Numbered from the stretch's first letter, positions 1 through 6,206 are shown. The stretch: 8,583 nucleotides of DNA from an uncultured Clostridia bacterium (GCA_944393345.1 CALXZW010000056.1:1-8583); one strand, 5' to 3'. The notes: generated by a model from the letters alone, not told the origin. Translations and numbers: made by a program.

Positions 1-33
1 ACTTGTTTTTAATTTCTATCATAAAAGTAATTG

Positions 34-234
34 TTACCAAGCACAATTCATTGTAAAAGCAACTTTGTTTTCTTCAGTTTGAACATTATATATTGGCAAC
101 AACTTAGAATTATTAGTAGAAGTTTCTACTGTATTTTCTCCTTTCATACTTGTTGCTATTACTAATAAAAATACAACTGTTATTACAGAAACTAAATATG
201 TATATATTTTTTCTTTATTAAATACAAAAAACAT
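34..234 (-). pseudogene. Truncated PdaB-like polysaccharide deacetylase, N-terminal remnant
   Basis: The 66-aa product starts with a short cytoplasmic stretch and one membrane helix (about residues 8-29), then the segment LPIYNVQTEENKVAFTMNCAW. This matches how clostridial PdaB-type (sporulation) polysaccharide deacetylases begin: anchor, a short IYxVxTxxKKVAxT-like strand, then catalytic motif 1. A TAA stop at 34-36 follows the NCAW motif, so the roughly 180-residue catalytic NodB domain is missing. Past the stop, a shifted frame reads VTITFMIEIKNK, which loosely resembles the next conserved strand (VKxTFFxxG); this hints at an internal deletion plus frameshift, but only 33 bases remain. The start at 234 is chosen because GAGGAGG lies 6 nt upstream; the longer start at 267 has no such site. 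Family assignment is by motif memory, and the gene could instead encode a short membrane peptide. Confidence 0.55.
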
Positions 235-317
235 AAAATACCTCCTCATTAATTTAATTTTATGCATAATATTTTAATTAATTACTTTATTTTAAAAAGT
301 ATTTTATGCAAATATTC

Positions 318-345
318 AACATTATTCGATTTTTTTCATATTATA
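318..345 (+). promoter_or_regulatory. Possible sporulation sigma-K-like promoter
   Basis: AACA at 318-321 and CATATTATA at 337-345 resemble the Bacillus sigma-K pattern (mACm, then CATAnnnTA), but the 15-nt spacing is one short of the usual 16-17. No good TTGACA/TATAAT pair was found in the 153-nt gap between the divergent genes. In such AT-rich DNA this match could easily be chance. Confidence 0.22.
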
Positions 346-387
346 TATAAACAGCCAAGAGTTGTTATAATGAAAGGATTGATTTGG

Positions 388-816
388 ATGGAAAATTTTA
401 ATAATAATTGTAAACCTGAGCATACTTGCCCTACTTTTAATATTGATGGTGTAATTTCAGGAGGTAAGCAATTTGATTTAGATATAACACTTCCTGAAGA
501 TAATAGAGATGCTATATATGGAATTGTTAAAAATTGCTTTAAAGAGCCTGTAAAAAATGCAGTTGTAAAATTAGTAGAAATAGTATATGATTGCGGTAAA
601 ACAGAAAGAAGACCTGTTGGTCATACTTTTACTGATAAAGACGGTGAGTTTGTTTTTGGACCTCTTTGTCCTGGAAGAAATTACGCTATACAAATATGGG
701 TAAATGATACAGAAAATATAAAGATTTGTGCTAAATGTCATCATGAAGGTGAATGTTTAAAAGGTGAAAAAATAGTATGCCCTAAAGAATGCCATGATGA
801 AGATAATCATTGCTAA
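388..816 (+). CDS. Cysteine-rich protein with carboxypeptidase-regulatory-like domain
   Basis: The product is 142 aa with no signal peptide or membrane helix. Residues about 35-110 look like a carboxypeptidase-regulatory-like (transthyretin/Cna-B type) beta-sandwich: AIYGIVKNCFKEPVKNAVVKL, then HTFTDKDGEFVFGPLCPGRNY, the usual 'G.V.......v.nA.V.L ... T..dG.F.F..L.PG..Y' pattern. It holds 11 cysteines, six in the last 30 residues within ICAKCHHEGEC and VCPKECHDEDNHC, so the tail could bind metal or form disulfides. The start at 388 is chosen for AAGGA at 374-378, 9 nt upstream; the in-frame ATG at 370 has no such site. It stands alone, divergent from the PdaB remnant and ended by a hairpin. 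A spore-surface role would fit the cysteine content and neighbour, but this is a guess; the exact function is unknown. Confidence 0.8.
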   Translation: MENFNNNCKPEHTCPTFNIDGVISGGKQFDLDITLPEDNRDAIYGIVKNCFKEPVKNAVVKLVEIVYDCGKTERRPVGHTFTDKDGEFVFGPLCPGRNYAIQIWVNDTENIKICAKCHHEGECLKGEKIVCPKECHDEDNHC

Positions 817-848
817 ATATTTAATATAAAAAAATTAAATATGTGAAC

Positions 849-900
849 AAGGACGTAAGGTAAAAATATATTATATTATATTCTTTTCCTTTACGTCCTT
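849..900. terminator. Hairpin between convergent genes
   Basis: AAGGACGTAA at 849-858 pairs with TTACGTCCTT at 891-900 (10 bp), and GG at 859-860 pairs with CC at 888-889 past a one-base bulge. The 27-nt loop is AT-only apart from one C. It sits between the ends of the plus-strand gene at 816 and the minus-strand gene at 920, so a bidirectional terminator is likely, although neither side has a long uninterrupted T run. Confidence 0.6.
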
Positions 901-919
901 ATTTGGATATTTTTAAGAT

Positions 920-1060
920 TTAATAAATTCCCATTTTTTTAATTAATTGTTTTCCTTTTTTCATCATCTTTTTCTTACTTCTCATACCTGTTTCTGTATA
1001 CATCATTACTAATCCTGTAGTAATAAGTCCTCCAATCATAACACCTTTCATAAATTTCAT
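920..1060 (-). CDS. Small basic protein, 46 aa
   Basis: The short reading frame begins MKFMKGVMIGGLITTGLVMMY and continues with a strongly basic tail rich in Lys and Met, ending KKMGIY. It has a glycine-rich hydrophobic segment (about residues 5-20) followed by about a dozen lysines and arginines, a layout seen in small YtxH-like clostridial membrane-associated proteins. GGAGG at 1070-1074 lies 9 nt before the ATG, which strongly supports translation. It is 68 nt downstream of the second TauE/SafE half on the same strand and converges with the cysteine-rich gene. Function is unknown; a small membrane-bound protein with cytoplasmic basic tail is inferred. Confidence 0.75.
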   Translation of the reverse strand: MKFMKGVMIGGLITTGLVMMYTETGMRSKKKMMKKGKQLIKKMGIY

Positions 1061-1128
1061 TTTATTACACCTCCGCTTTTTCATTTTTTATATTGTTATA
1101 TATTTATTATCTCATTTCTATTGCTTTT

Positions 1129-1494
1129 TTATACTTTTTTGGAATTTTTATATATGGTATATATTTCATGTATGGCAACTATTGCTAAAAATATTCCAAA
1201 ACTTTTTCTTAAAAAAATTACATTTATATGTGTTGAAATATTAGCTCCTATTATTGCACCTATTATTCCAAATATAGAAATTATTATTGCCAATTCTAAG
1301 TTTATATTTTTATTTTTTATGTTCACTATTATTGCTACTAATGATGTTGGAATAAAAAATATTAAGTTTGCTGCTTGTGCAATATGTTGTTCTACGCCTA
1401 GAACATATAATAATAAAAAGATTAAAACAGTTCCTCCTCCTGTTCCTGTACCACTTACTATTCCTGATACAAGTCCTATTAGTATTTCTGCCAT
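1129..1494 (-). CDS. Half-size TauE/SafE family permease, second half
   Basis: The 121-aa product is almost wholly membrane-embedded, with about four helices. It opens LIGLVSGIVSGTGTGGG, the glycine-rich motif that opens each repeat of TauE/SafE (former DUF81) anion permeases, and later has GIIGAIIGANIS, the matching second glycine motif. Full-length members are about 250 aa with two such repeats, so this is one repeat. It follows another one-repeat gene by 44 nt on the same strand, and the two probably form a heteromer. The family exports sulfur-containing or organic anions such as sulfite and sulfoacetate; the substrate here is unknown. The start is uncertain: ATG at 1494 begins right at the conserved motif, but AGGAGG is 18 nt upstream, and an in-frame GTG at 1527 lies before that site. 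Confidence 0.8.
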   Translation of the reverse strand: MAEILIGLVSGIVSGTGTGGGTVLIFLLLYVLGVEQHIAQAANLIFFIPTSLVAIIVNIKNKNINLELAIIISIFGIIGAIIGANISTHINVIFLRKSFGIFLAIVAIHEIYTIYKNSKKV

Positions 1495-1538
1495 CGTTAT
1501 ATTTTCTTTATTCCTCCTTGCTCTCACTATATATTTTT

Positions 1539-1886
1539 CTAAGTTGTCAACATCTTAAAAGAAGCATAAATTAAAAAAATTGTAAAAAGTATTTTTAATA
1601 TTTTAGTAGGAATTTTTTTTAATAATTTTGCTCCTATATATCCTCCTATTGCTCCACCTACAGCGCATAAAATTGATATTTTTAAATTTATATAATTACT
1701 TTTATAATAGAAAAAACTACTAACTATTACCATTGGTAATATACAAAAAATTGACGTACCTCTTGCTTTTGTCTCTTCTTGTTTTAATAAATATATTAAA
1801 GATGGCAATAATATCATGCCTCCACCAGTAGAAAACAGCCCACTTATTATTCCTGACAATAACCCTATTAAAATTTTTTTCAACAT
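1539..1886 (-). CDS. Half-size TauE/SafE family permease, first half
   Basis: The 115-aa protein has about four membrane helices and the TauE/SafE repeat signatures: LIGLLSGIISGLFSTGGGM near the start, ARGTSIFCILPM (compare the usual A.gTSl..i.P), and GGAIGGYIGAKLLKKIP before the last helix. It is half the normal family length and ends cleanly in TAG with a charged tail, so it appears to be a complete single-repeat gene rather than a fragment. Its partner repeat is encoded directly downstream. Translation probably starts at the ATG at 1886 using AGTAGG 8 nt upstream, which lies in the 3' arm of a hairpin, so access to this site may be controlled. No promoter fits in the 52 nt after the kinase gene, so it is likely read through from upstream. 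Confidence 0.82.
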   Translation of the reverse strand: MLKKILIGLLSGIISGLFSTGGGMILLPSLIYLLKQEETKARGTSIFCILPMVIVSSFFYYKSNYINLKISILCAVGGAIGGYIGAKLLKKIPTKILKILFTIFLIYASFKMLTT

Positions 1887-1891
1887 AATAA

Positions 1892-1913
1892 AAACCTACT
1901 TTTTAGTAGGTTT
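1892..1913 (-). terminator. Terminator-like hairpin overlapping the permease ribosome site
   Basis: On the minus strand AAACCTACT, a 4-nt loop AAAA, then AGTAGGTTT form a perfect 9-bp stem followed by TT (five T in all) and the permease ATG at 1886. It looks like an intrinsic terminator for the kinase end of the cluster, yet its 3' arm holds the AGTAGG that would serve as ribosome site for the permease. Partial read-through or translation control are both possible. Confidence 0.65.
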
Positions 1914-1938
1914 CCCAATTTTTATTAATTTATGTTAT

Positions 1939-2466
1939 TTATAAAATAATATTTTCTCCAAATTCGTTTTCATACCAATTATTTAAGTCATTTCTATTCT
2001 TAAAAATTAGTATATTTTTTCCTTTATTTTCTTCTATTGCTTCTTCAACTAATTTTCTTACATTTTTATTCCAATTAAAAGTATATTTAATAAATTTAAA
2101 TTCCATTTTTTCCTTACATCCTGGTATTTCTTCTTTTTCTTTTCCTTTGTTCTTTATGTATCTTGAAAATATTCCTTTTAATTTTGCGAAAGTTGAATAA
2201 TTTAAAAATATTATCATATCAGCTCTTTCCATTCTCTGCTTTAAAGTTGTTTTATATGTTCCATCTATTACCCATTTTTCTTCTTTAATTTTGTTTAAAA
2301 TAATTTGATCTCTTTCTTCCCTATCTCTTATTTTCCAATTTTCTAAATGATGAATTCCATCAATATGATATATTGGATAATTTAATTTTTTTCCAATATT
2401 ATCTGAAAGTGTCGTTTTTCCTGTTCCTGGTCCTCCCACAATCACAATCCTTTTTTCTTTTATCAT
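1939..2466 (-). CDS. P-loop kinase, FlaR-like (DNA topology modulation protein family)
   Basis: The 175-aa protein is a compact adenylate-kinase-like NTPase. Walker A is GGPGTGKTT at residues 11-19; YHID at 33-36 supplies the usual aspartate after strand 2; WVIDGTY at 65-71 and ADMIIFLNY at 82-90 are strands typical of the 'topology modulation protein' FlaR-like group; a basic lid with RYIKNKGKEKEE follows at 102-113. Length fits the family (about 170-180 aa). The true substrate of these proteins is not established; a small-molecule or nucleotide kinase is the likely biochemistry. AGGAGG lies 6 nt before the ATG, in the 18-nt gap after rarA, so the two are probably cotranscribed. A terminator-like hairpin lies just downstream. 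Confidence 0.85.
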   Translation of the reverse strand: MIKEKRIVIVGGPGTGKTTLSDNIGKKLNYPIYHIDGIHHLENWKIRDREERDQIILNKIKEEKWVIDGTYKTTLKQRMERADMIIFLNYSTFAKLKGIFSRYIKNKGKEKEEIPGCKEKMEFKFIKYTFNWNKNVRKLVEEAIEENKGKNILIFKNRNDLNNWYENEFGENIIL

Positions 2467-2484
2467 TTAATACCTCCTTATATT

Positions 2485-3724
2485 TTATGATATATTATCA
2501 GGATTATAATATTTTGTTCCTAACATTTTATCTGGTAAATATTGTTGTTCAACATAATGACCTGGAAAATCATGTGGATATAAATATCCTTCATGATACC
2601 CTAATTCCTTCATTTTCTCTATTGGTGCATTTCGTATATGCATTGGTATTTCTCCTGTATCTTTAGTTTGTACATCTTCTAATGCTTTATTTATCCCTAA
2701 ATATGTTGCATTAGATTTTTTAGACGTTGCTACATATACTGCTGCTTCTGAAAGTATTATTCTAGCTTCTGGCATACCTATCATATGTACTGCTTGCATA
2801 GCATTTGTTGCTACTACAAGTGCGTTTGGATTTGCCATTCCTACATCTTCTGATGCACATATTACTATTCTTCTTGCTAAAAACATTGGATCTTCTCCTC
2901 CATTTAAAGCTCTTGCTAAATAAAATATTGTTGCATCAGGATCTGATCCACGCATTGATTTTATAAAAGCACTTATATTGTCATAATGGCTATCTCCATT
3001 TTTATCAAATATTGCTTTTCTACTTTGAACACTATTTTTTATTACTTCATCTGTTATATTTATATACCCATCTTTATCCATAGCAGTTGTAAGCACTGCT
3101 ATCTCTAGTCCATTTAATGCAGTTCTTACATCTCCATTTGCTATTGATGCCAATTTTTTTAAAGTTTTTTCCTCTATTTTTATACTATACTCTCCGAAGT
3201 CCATCTGGTCTTTCTAATGCATTTTTTAAAATTTGTAAAATATTTTCCTCTGTTAGTGGATTTAATTTTATAACCATTGACCTTGATATTAGAGCTTTAT
3301 TCACTTCAAAATACGGATTTTCAGTTGTTGCACCTATTAAAATTACAGTGCCATTTTCTACATAAGGTAATAATGCATCTTGTTGAAGTTTATTAAATCT
3401 GTGAATTTCATCTATGAATAAAATACTCTTTCCTACTGGATTTAACATAAAATTTTTTGTTTCTTCTATAACTTTTTTTATATCAGCTACACCTGCTGTT
3501 ACTGCATTAATTTTATAAAATTTGTATTTTGTTGTTTCACTTATTACTCTTGCTAATGAGGTTTTACCACATCCAGGTGGACCAAATAATATTATACTTG
3601 ATAATCTATCTGCTTTTATTGTTCTATATAATATTTTATCTTTACCTAAAACATGTTCTTGACCAACATATTCTTCTAGATTTTTTGGTCTTACTCTAAA
3701 AGCTAATGGTTGATTTTGATTCAT
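2485..3724 (-). pseudogene. rarA: Replication-associated recombination protein RarA (MgsA), interrupted by a +1 frame break
   Basis: RarA is an AAA+ ATPase related to RuvB and clamp loaders that acts at stalled replication forks. Frame one (3724 to stop at 3185, 179 aa) has the full ATPase core: Walker A GPPGCGKT 48-55, Walker B ILFIDEIHRF 101-110, sensor 1 GATTENP 131-137, arginine finger SRS 148-150. The rest (GEYSIKIEE, sensor 2 GDVRTAL, then the tetramerisation domain with GSDPDA and YLPDKMLG) lies in the next frame to 2485. Skipping one base gives 412 aa, close to the usual 420-440. All other residues look intact, so the lesion is recent, an error, or read by recoding. Reinitiation at ATG 3204 could yield a separate 239-aa piece, but its ribosome site is weak. 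It follows ruvA where ruvB often sits. Confidence 0.9.
3185..3213 (-). other. Frame-break site in rarA
   Basis: The two frames are both open only between the out-of-frame TAG just upstream of about 3213 and the in-frame TAG at 3187-3185, so the shift lies here. One placement is CTT (3199-3197), skip C3196, then GGA (3195-3193), giving DGLGEYS, which keeps the family's GLG. The other removes one A of the run in GAAAGAC and gives ALEDQMDFGEYS, which keeps the ALxD. In the normal frame the codon at 3196-3194 is CGG. Confidence 0.75.
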
Positions 3725-3753
3725 AATTTTTCTCCTTAACTATAATTTTGGTA

Positions 3754-3807
3754 ATTTTAGGACGTTAAATAAAAGGAGATAAGTCCTTTTAACTAACGTC
3801 CCAAAAT
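3754..3807. terminator. Long hairpin over the ruvA stop codon
   Basis: ATTTT (3754-3758) pairs with AAAAT (3803-3807), GGACGTTA (3760-3767) with TAACGTCC (3794-3801), and AAAAGGA (3771-3777) with TCCTTTT (3784-3790), leaving a 6-nt loop. The ruvA stop codon is in the stem. A terminator or processing site between ruvA and rarA is likely, though no long T run follows on the minus strand, and rarA has no clear promoter of its own in the remaining gap. Confidence 0.6.
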
Positions 3808-4440
3808 AAACAGTGCTTTTTTTATTAATTCTTCTGTTGATAATTCTTTTTTATTCTCTATTTTTTCAAATGCCTGATCTATTAACTTTTTGTTATATCC
3901 TAACACTTGCAATGCTGCTACTGCTTCTAATACTTTATTATCATTTTCTATTGCTTGTTTTACTTTTATACTTGTCAATGTTTTTTCATTTTCACTTATT
4001 TCATTTGATGCCTTTGTTAATTCTGATATTTGTTGTTCTTTTTTAATCTTATCTTTTAATTCTAATACTATTCTTTTGGCTGATTTAGGTCCGATTCCGG
4101 GTATCGTTGTTAATGTTTTTACATCCTCTGAAATTATTGCTAGTGCAAATTCTGATGGTTCACAAACTGCTAACATCGTAAGTGCTGTTTTAGCTCCAAC
4201 TCCACTTACACTTATTAATAATTCAAACATTTTTAATTCTTCTAATGTATTAAATCCAAAAATACTAACATCATCTTCTCTTACTTTATAGTAAGTATAT
4301 ACTTTTACTTTTTCTCCAATGTTCCCGACTTTTTCAATTCCTGTTTCTGACATAAATATTTTATAACCTAGACCTCCTACATCTATTACAATGTATCCTG
4401 TCATTTTCATTTCTAAAATACCTTTAATATATGCTAACAT
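3793..4440 (-). CDS. ruvA: Holliday junction branch migration protein RuvA
   Basis: RuvA binds four-way DNA junctions as a tetramer and loads the RuvB motor. The 215-aa product has the N-terminal OB-fold domain (MLAYIKGILE, then VGGLGYKIF at 21-29, and VREDDVSIFGF at 53-63), two helix-hairpin-helix motifs (LISVSGVGAKTALTML at 75-90 and LTTIPGIGPKSAKRIVLEL at 110-128), a flexible linker, and the C-terminal RuvB-binding domain (about 165-215, AVAALQVLGYNKKLIDQA). Length is slightly above the usual 190-205 because of the linker. AGGAAGG lies just upstream of the ATG. It follows the HD gene by 29 nt, so both probably use the promoter at 5080-5108. Unusually, ruvB is not next; rarA follows. Confidence 0.97.
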   Translation of the reverse strand: MLAYIKGILEMKMTGYIVIDVGGLGYKIFMSETGIEKVGNIGEKVKVYTYYKVREDDVSIFGFNTLEELKMFELLISVSGVGAKTALTMLAVCEPSEFALAIISEDVKTLTTIPGIGPKSAKRIVLELKDKIKKEQQISELTKASNEISENEKTLTSIKVKQAIENDNKVLEAVAALQVLGYNKKLIDQAFEKIENKKELSTEELIKKALFILGR

Positions 4441-4469
4441 CTTATTTACCTTCCTATTATCTTTTTTTA

Positions 4470-5024
4470 TTACATATCATATAAATATGTTGCTTCTAAA
4501 TCAGCTTCATGTGTTAATAAAGCTATTGGATATTTTTTATATGTTGCACCTATTGCATTATATAATTCTTTTGGTTCTGTATACCCCATATGCCAACGAA
4601 TTGAATATTTTTCTTCAGGTGTTAATTTCATATATTCTGTTATCATCATTACAGATTTTTCCCCATGCCCATAAGGTATTGTATCATCAACTGTATAATA
4701 TGGTACTTTTTCCCATACACCTAATGCATTTTTTGCATTTCTGTAATCTATTTTATAGAAATTAGTCTTACATATATCATGTAATAATCCAATTATAATA
4801 ATAGTCTCTTCTGAAATATTTATAGGTTCTATACAATTATTAACTTTATGCTTCAATATTTCATATACTTTTAAACTATGTTCTACTAACCCTCCTTCAT
4901 GGTCTCCATGAAATTTTGTACTAGCAGGTGCTATAAAAAAATCTGACTTTTCTAAAAATTGTATTAAATTCTCTATCCCATCTCTTTTTACTTCTCTTAA
5001 TAATTTTAAAAATTCTTCCTTCAT
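4470..5024 (-). CDS. HD-domain phosphohydrolase
   Basis: The 184-aa soluble protein is one HD domain. Likely metal ligands are H49 (GLVEHS), H82-D83 (LLHDICK) and D175 (THEADLE); further histidines at H39, H42, H120 (YGHGEKS), H145 (IRWHMGY) and H172 suggest a second metal or a phosphate-binding pocket. The arrangement KFHGDHEGGLVEHSLKV then LLHDICK resembles the HD part of YhaM-type 3'-5' exoribonucleases and related stand-alone hydrolases, but the OB-fold of YhaM is absent. The substrate (nucleotide, nucleic acid or cyclic nucleotide) cannot be told. It is first in a minus-strand cluster with ruvA and rarA, has a GGAAGGG-type site upstream of the ATG, and is preceded by a consensus promoter. 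Confidence 0.88.
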   Translation of the reverse strand: MKEEFLKLLREVKRDGIENLIQFLEKSDFFIAPASTKFHGDHEGGLVEHSLKVYEILKHKVNNCIEPINISEETIIIIGLLHDICKTNFYKIDYRNAKNALGVWEKVPYYTVDDTIPYGHGEKSVMMITEYMKLTPEEKYSIRWHMGYTEPKELYNAIGATYKKYPIALLTHEADLEATYLYDM

Positions 5025-5043
5025 TTATTTTTCCCTTCCTTTG

Positions 5044-5098
5044 AAACAATAAACTATATAATAGCAAATTTATATTCGTATTATATAGTTTATTGTTT
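5044..5098. repeat. Perfect 20-bp inverted repeat over a promoter
   Basis: Arms 5044-5063 and 5079-5098 are exact reverse complements (20 of 20), separated by 15 nt. They are nearly all A/T (CAATAAACTATATAATA core). The right arm covers the -10 box and most of the spacer of the minus-strand promoter, so the palindrome acts at least in part as DNA at that promoter. It may be an operator, or an AT-rich terminator for the gene ending at 5105. Confidence 0.85.
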
Positions 5099-5108
5099 TT
5101 AATGTCAA
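5080..5108 (-). promoter_or_regulatory. Consensus sigma-A promoter for the HD-ruvA-rarA cluster
   Basis: On the minus strand, TTGACA (5108-5103) is followed by exactly 17 nt and TATAAT (5085-5080). Both boxes are perfect. The TGA stop codon of the upstream gene lies inside the -35 box. Transcription should start near 5073, giving a leader of about 50 nt before the HD gene at 5024. Confidence 0.88.
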
Positions 5109-6043
5109 TATCTTTGTTCTTCTCTTTCATTCTTTGTTTTTAAAAATTTTCTTAGTTTTCCAATTCCTTCTTCTTTACCTGTCCTTCCTAAAACCAACCC
5201 TGAATTTATAAATTCTTGCATCTTTTCTGGTTCACATGGTAAAAATCTTTTAGTCTTTTCTGAATATAAATATATTTTTCCAGTAGAATCTTTTTCTGAA
5301 AAGATGCATAATGAGTAATCTCTATCTTCTTTTCCTTTTTTTCTATAACAACTAAAAATATTAACATTTTTCTTTATATATTGAGGTATTATTTTTTTTA
5401 ATGCTATTCTATAAAAATTATATGTCTCAGAAATTCCTATATTTTCTCCATCATATAATTCTCTATCTTTTATTATCTTTTCTACTGCTTCATTTACATC
5501 CATTCCTTCTGTTTCTTCTTTCAATCTTGCCATTGTTGTTTCTTTATAATCTTTTGAACTTTTTATATACCCCAATTTTATTAATAATTTAGTTATCTTT
5601 TCTTCATCTAATGTTTCTTCTGAATCCTGACTTTGAAATTTTCTCAATTTACATTTTGTTTGAATATTATGCATATCTGCTTGTATATCTGCTTTTATTC
5701 TTTTTCCATTTTTTAATATAATTACAACATAAGTATGTCCATCAGCATCATCTTCAATTTCTGAATAAGCTGTTATACCTAATTCTTCTAAAATATTTTG
5801 ATATAACTTTGAAATAGTTATACATACTATTTTTCTCCTTTGTGCAATATATTCTATATCATTTTTTCTTGCTTGTGCTATATTTCTAATCTTATCTGCC
5901 ATTTCTCTTTTTCCCCATAAATAATTTTCATCAAAACTCTTCATTTTAGCAATTTCAATATATGCACATAATGCTTTTTCTAATTCGTCAGATGAATCAT
6001 TTATTTTACTTTTTATCATGTCTAAAATCTCTGTTTTTGTCAT
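5105..6043 (-). CDS. Uncharacterised protein with possible transglutaminase-like cysteine peptidase fold
   Basis: The 312-aa soluble protein is charged and helical, with no signal peptide. I do not recognise a named family. Counting from the first possible Met (6058), IVCITISKLYQNILEELGI has C79 at the start of a helix, DGHTYVVI has H108 on a strand, and IKADIQADMHNIQ has D124 or D128: the order, spacing and local structure of a transglutaminase/papain-like Cys-His-Asp triad. A second region (about 185-317) shows AVEKIIKDRELY, FYRIALKKIIPQYI and a lysine-rich end. The start at 6043 is preferred because AAAGGA lies 6 nt upstream. It has its own promoter and is divergent from the glycosyltransferase gene; its TGA overlaps the next promoter. 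Peptidase, transglutaminase or inactive fold are all possible. Confidence 0.7.
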   Translation of the reverse strand: MTKTEILDMIKSKINDSSDELEKALCAYIEIAKMKSFDENYLWGKREMADKIRNIAQARKNDIEYIAQRRKIVCITISKLYQNILEELGITAYSEIEDDADGHTYVVIILKNGKRIKADIQADMHNIQTKCKLRKFQSQDSEETLDEEKITKLLIKLGYIKSSKDYKETTMARLKEETEGMDVNEAVEKIIKDRELYDGENIGISETYNFYRIALKKIIPQYIKKNVNIFSCYRKKGKEDRDYSLCIFSEKDSTGKIYLYSEKTKRFLPCEPEKMQEFINSGLVLGRTGKEEGIGKLRKFLKTKNEREEQRY

Positions 6044-6076
6044 TTCTAATCCTTTCATAAAATTATTTTACATTTA

Positions 6077-6105
6077 ATTATACATCCTTTATGTTATTTT
6101 TACAA
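6077..6105 (-). promoter_or_regulatory. Sigma-A-like promoter for the minus-strand gene at 6043
   Basis: TTGTAA (6105-6100), 17 nt, TATAAT (6082-6077) on the minus strand. The -10 box is perfect and the -35 matches four of six positions. It lies 34 nt before the chosen start codon and back to back with the plus-strand promoter at 6134. Confidence 0.72.
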
Positions 6106-6133
6106 TAAATTTATTAAACCTTTATTAATAGTA

Positions 6134-6162
6134 TTGGCAAAAACTTTTATTTGCTATATAAT
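6134..6162 (+). promoter_or_regulatory. Sigma-A-like promoter for the GT51 gene
   Basis: TTGGCA (6134-6139), 17 nt, TATAAT (6157-6162). Five of six -35 positions and all -10 positions match consensus. The predicted leader is about 37 nt before the ATG at 6207. Confidence 0.82.
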
Positions 6163-6206
6163 AATTCATATAATTTACATTTTACATAGGAAGGAATTAT
6201 AGAAAT

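Noticed and set aside
262..387. Longer N-terminus of the cysteine-rich protein from ATG 262
   Set aside because: The added 42 residues have intergenic composition and overlap the divergent gene's leader; ATG 388 has a proper ribosome site.
1494..1539. Frameshift joining the two TauE/SafE halves into one gene
   Set aside because: The first half ends naturally after its last helix, and the second has its own motif-aligned ATG; the second frame has a TAA just upstream at 1557-1555, so no single shift clearly gives a better protein.
1121..1558. Plus-strand open frame of 145 codons
   Set aside because: It is opposite the TauE/SafE genes, which have clear family motifs and ribosome sites; this frame has neither.
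3185..3204. ATG at 3204 as the start of an independent 239-aa gene
   Set aside because: The N-terminal ATPase core of RarA lies directly upstream in the other frame, and no good ribosome site precedes 3204; a frame break in one gene explains both parts better.
3890..4291. Plus-strand open frames across ruvA
   Set aside because: They are antisense to an unmistakable RuvA with no ribosome site.
5041..5062. Plus-strand promoter TTGAAA with TATAAT in the left palindrome arm
   Set aside because: The spacing is only 10 nt, and no plus-strand gene follows.
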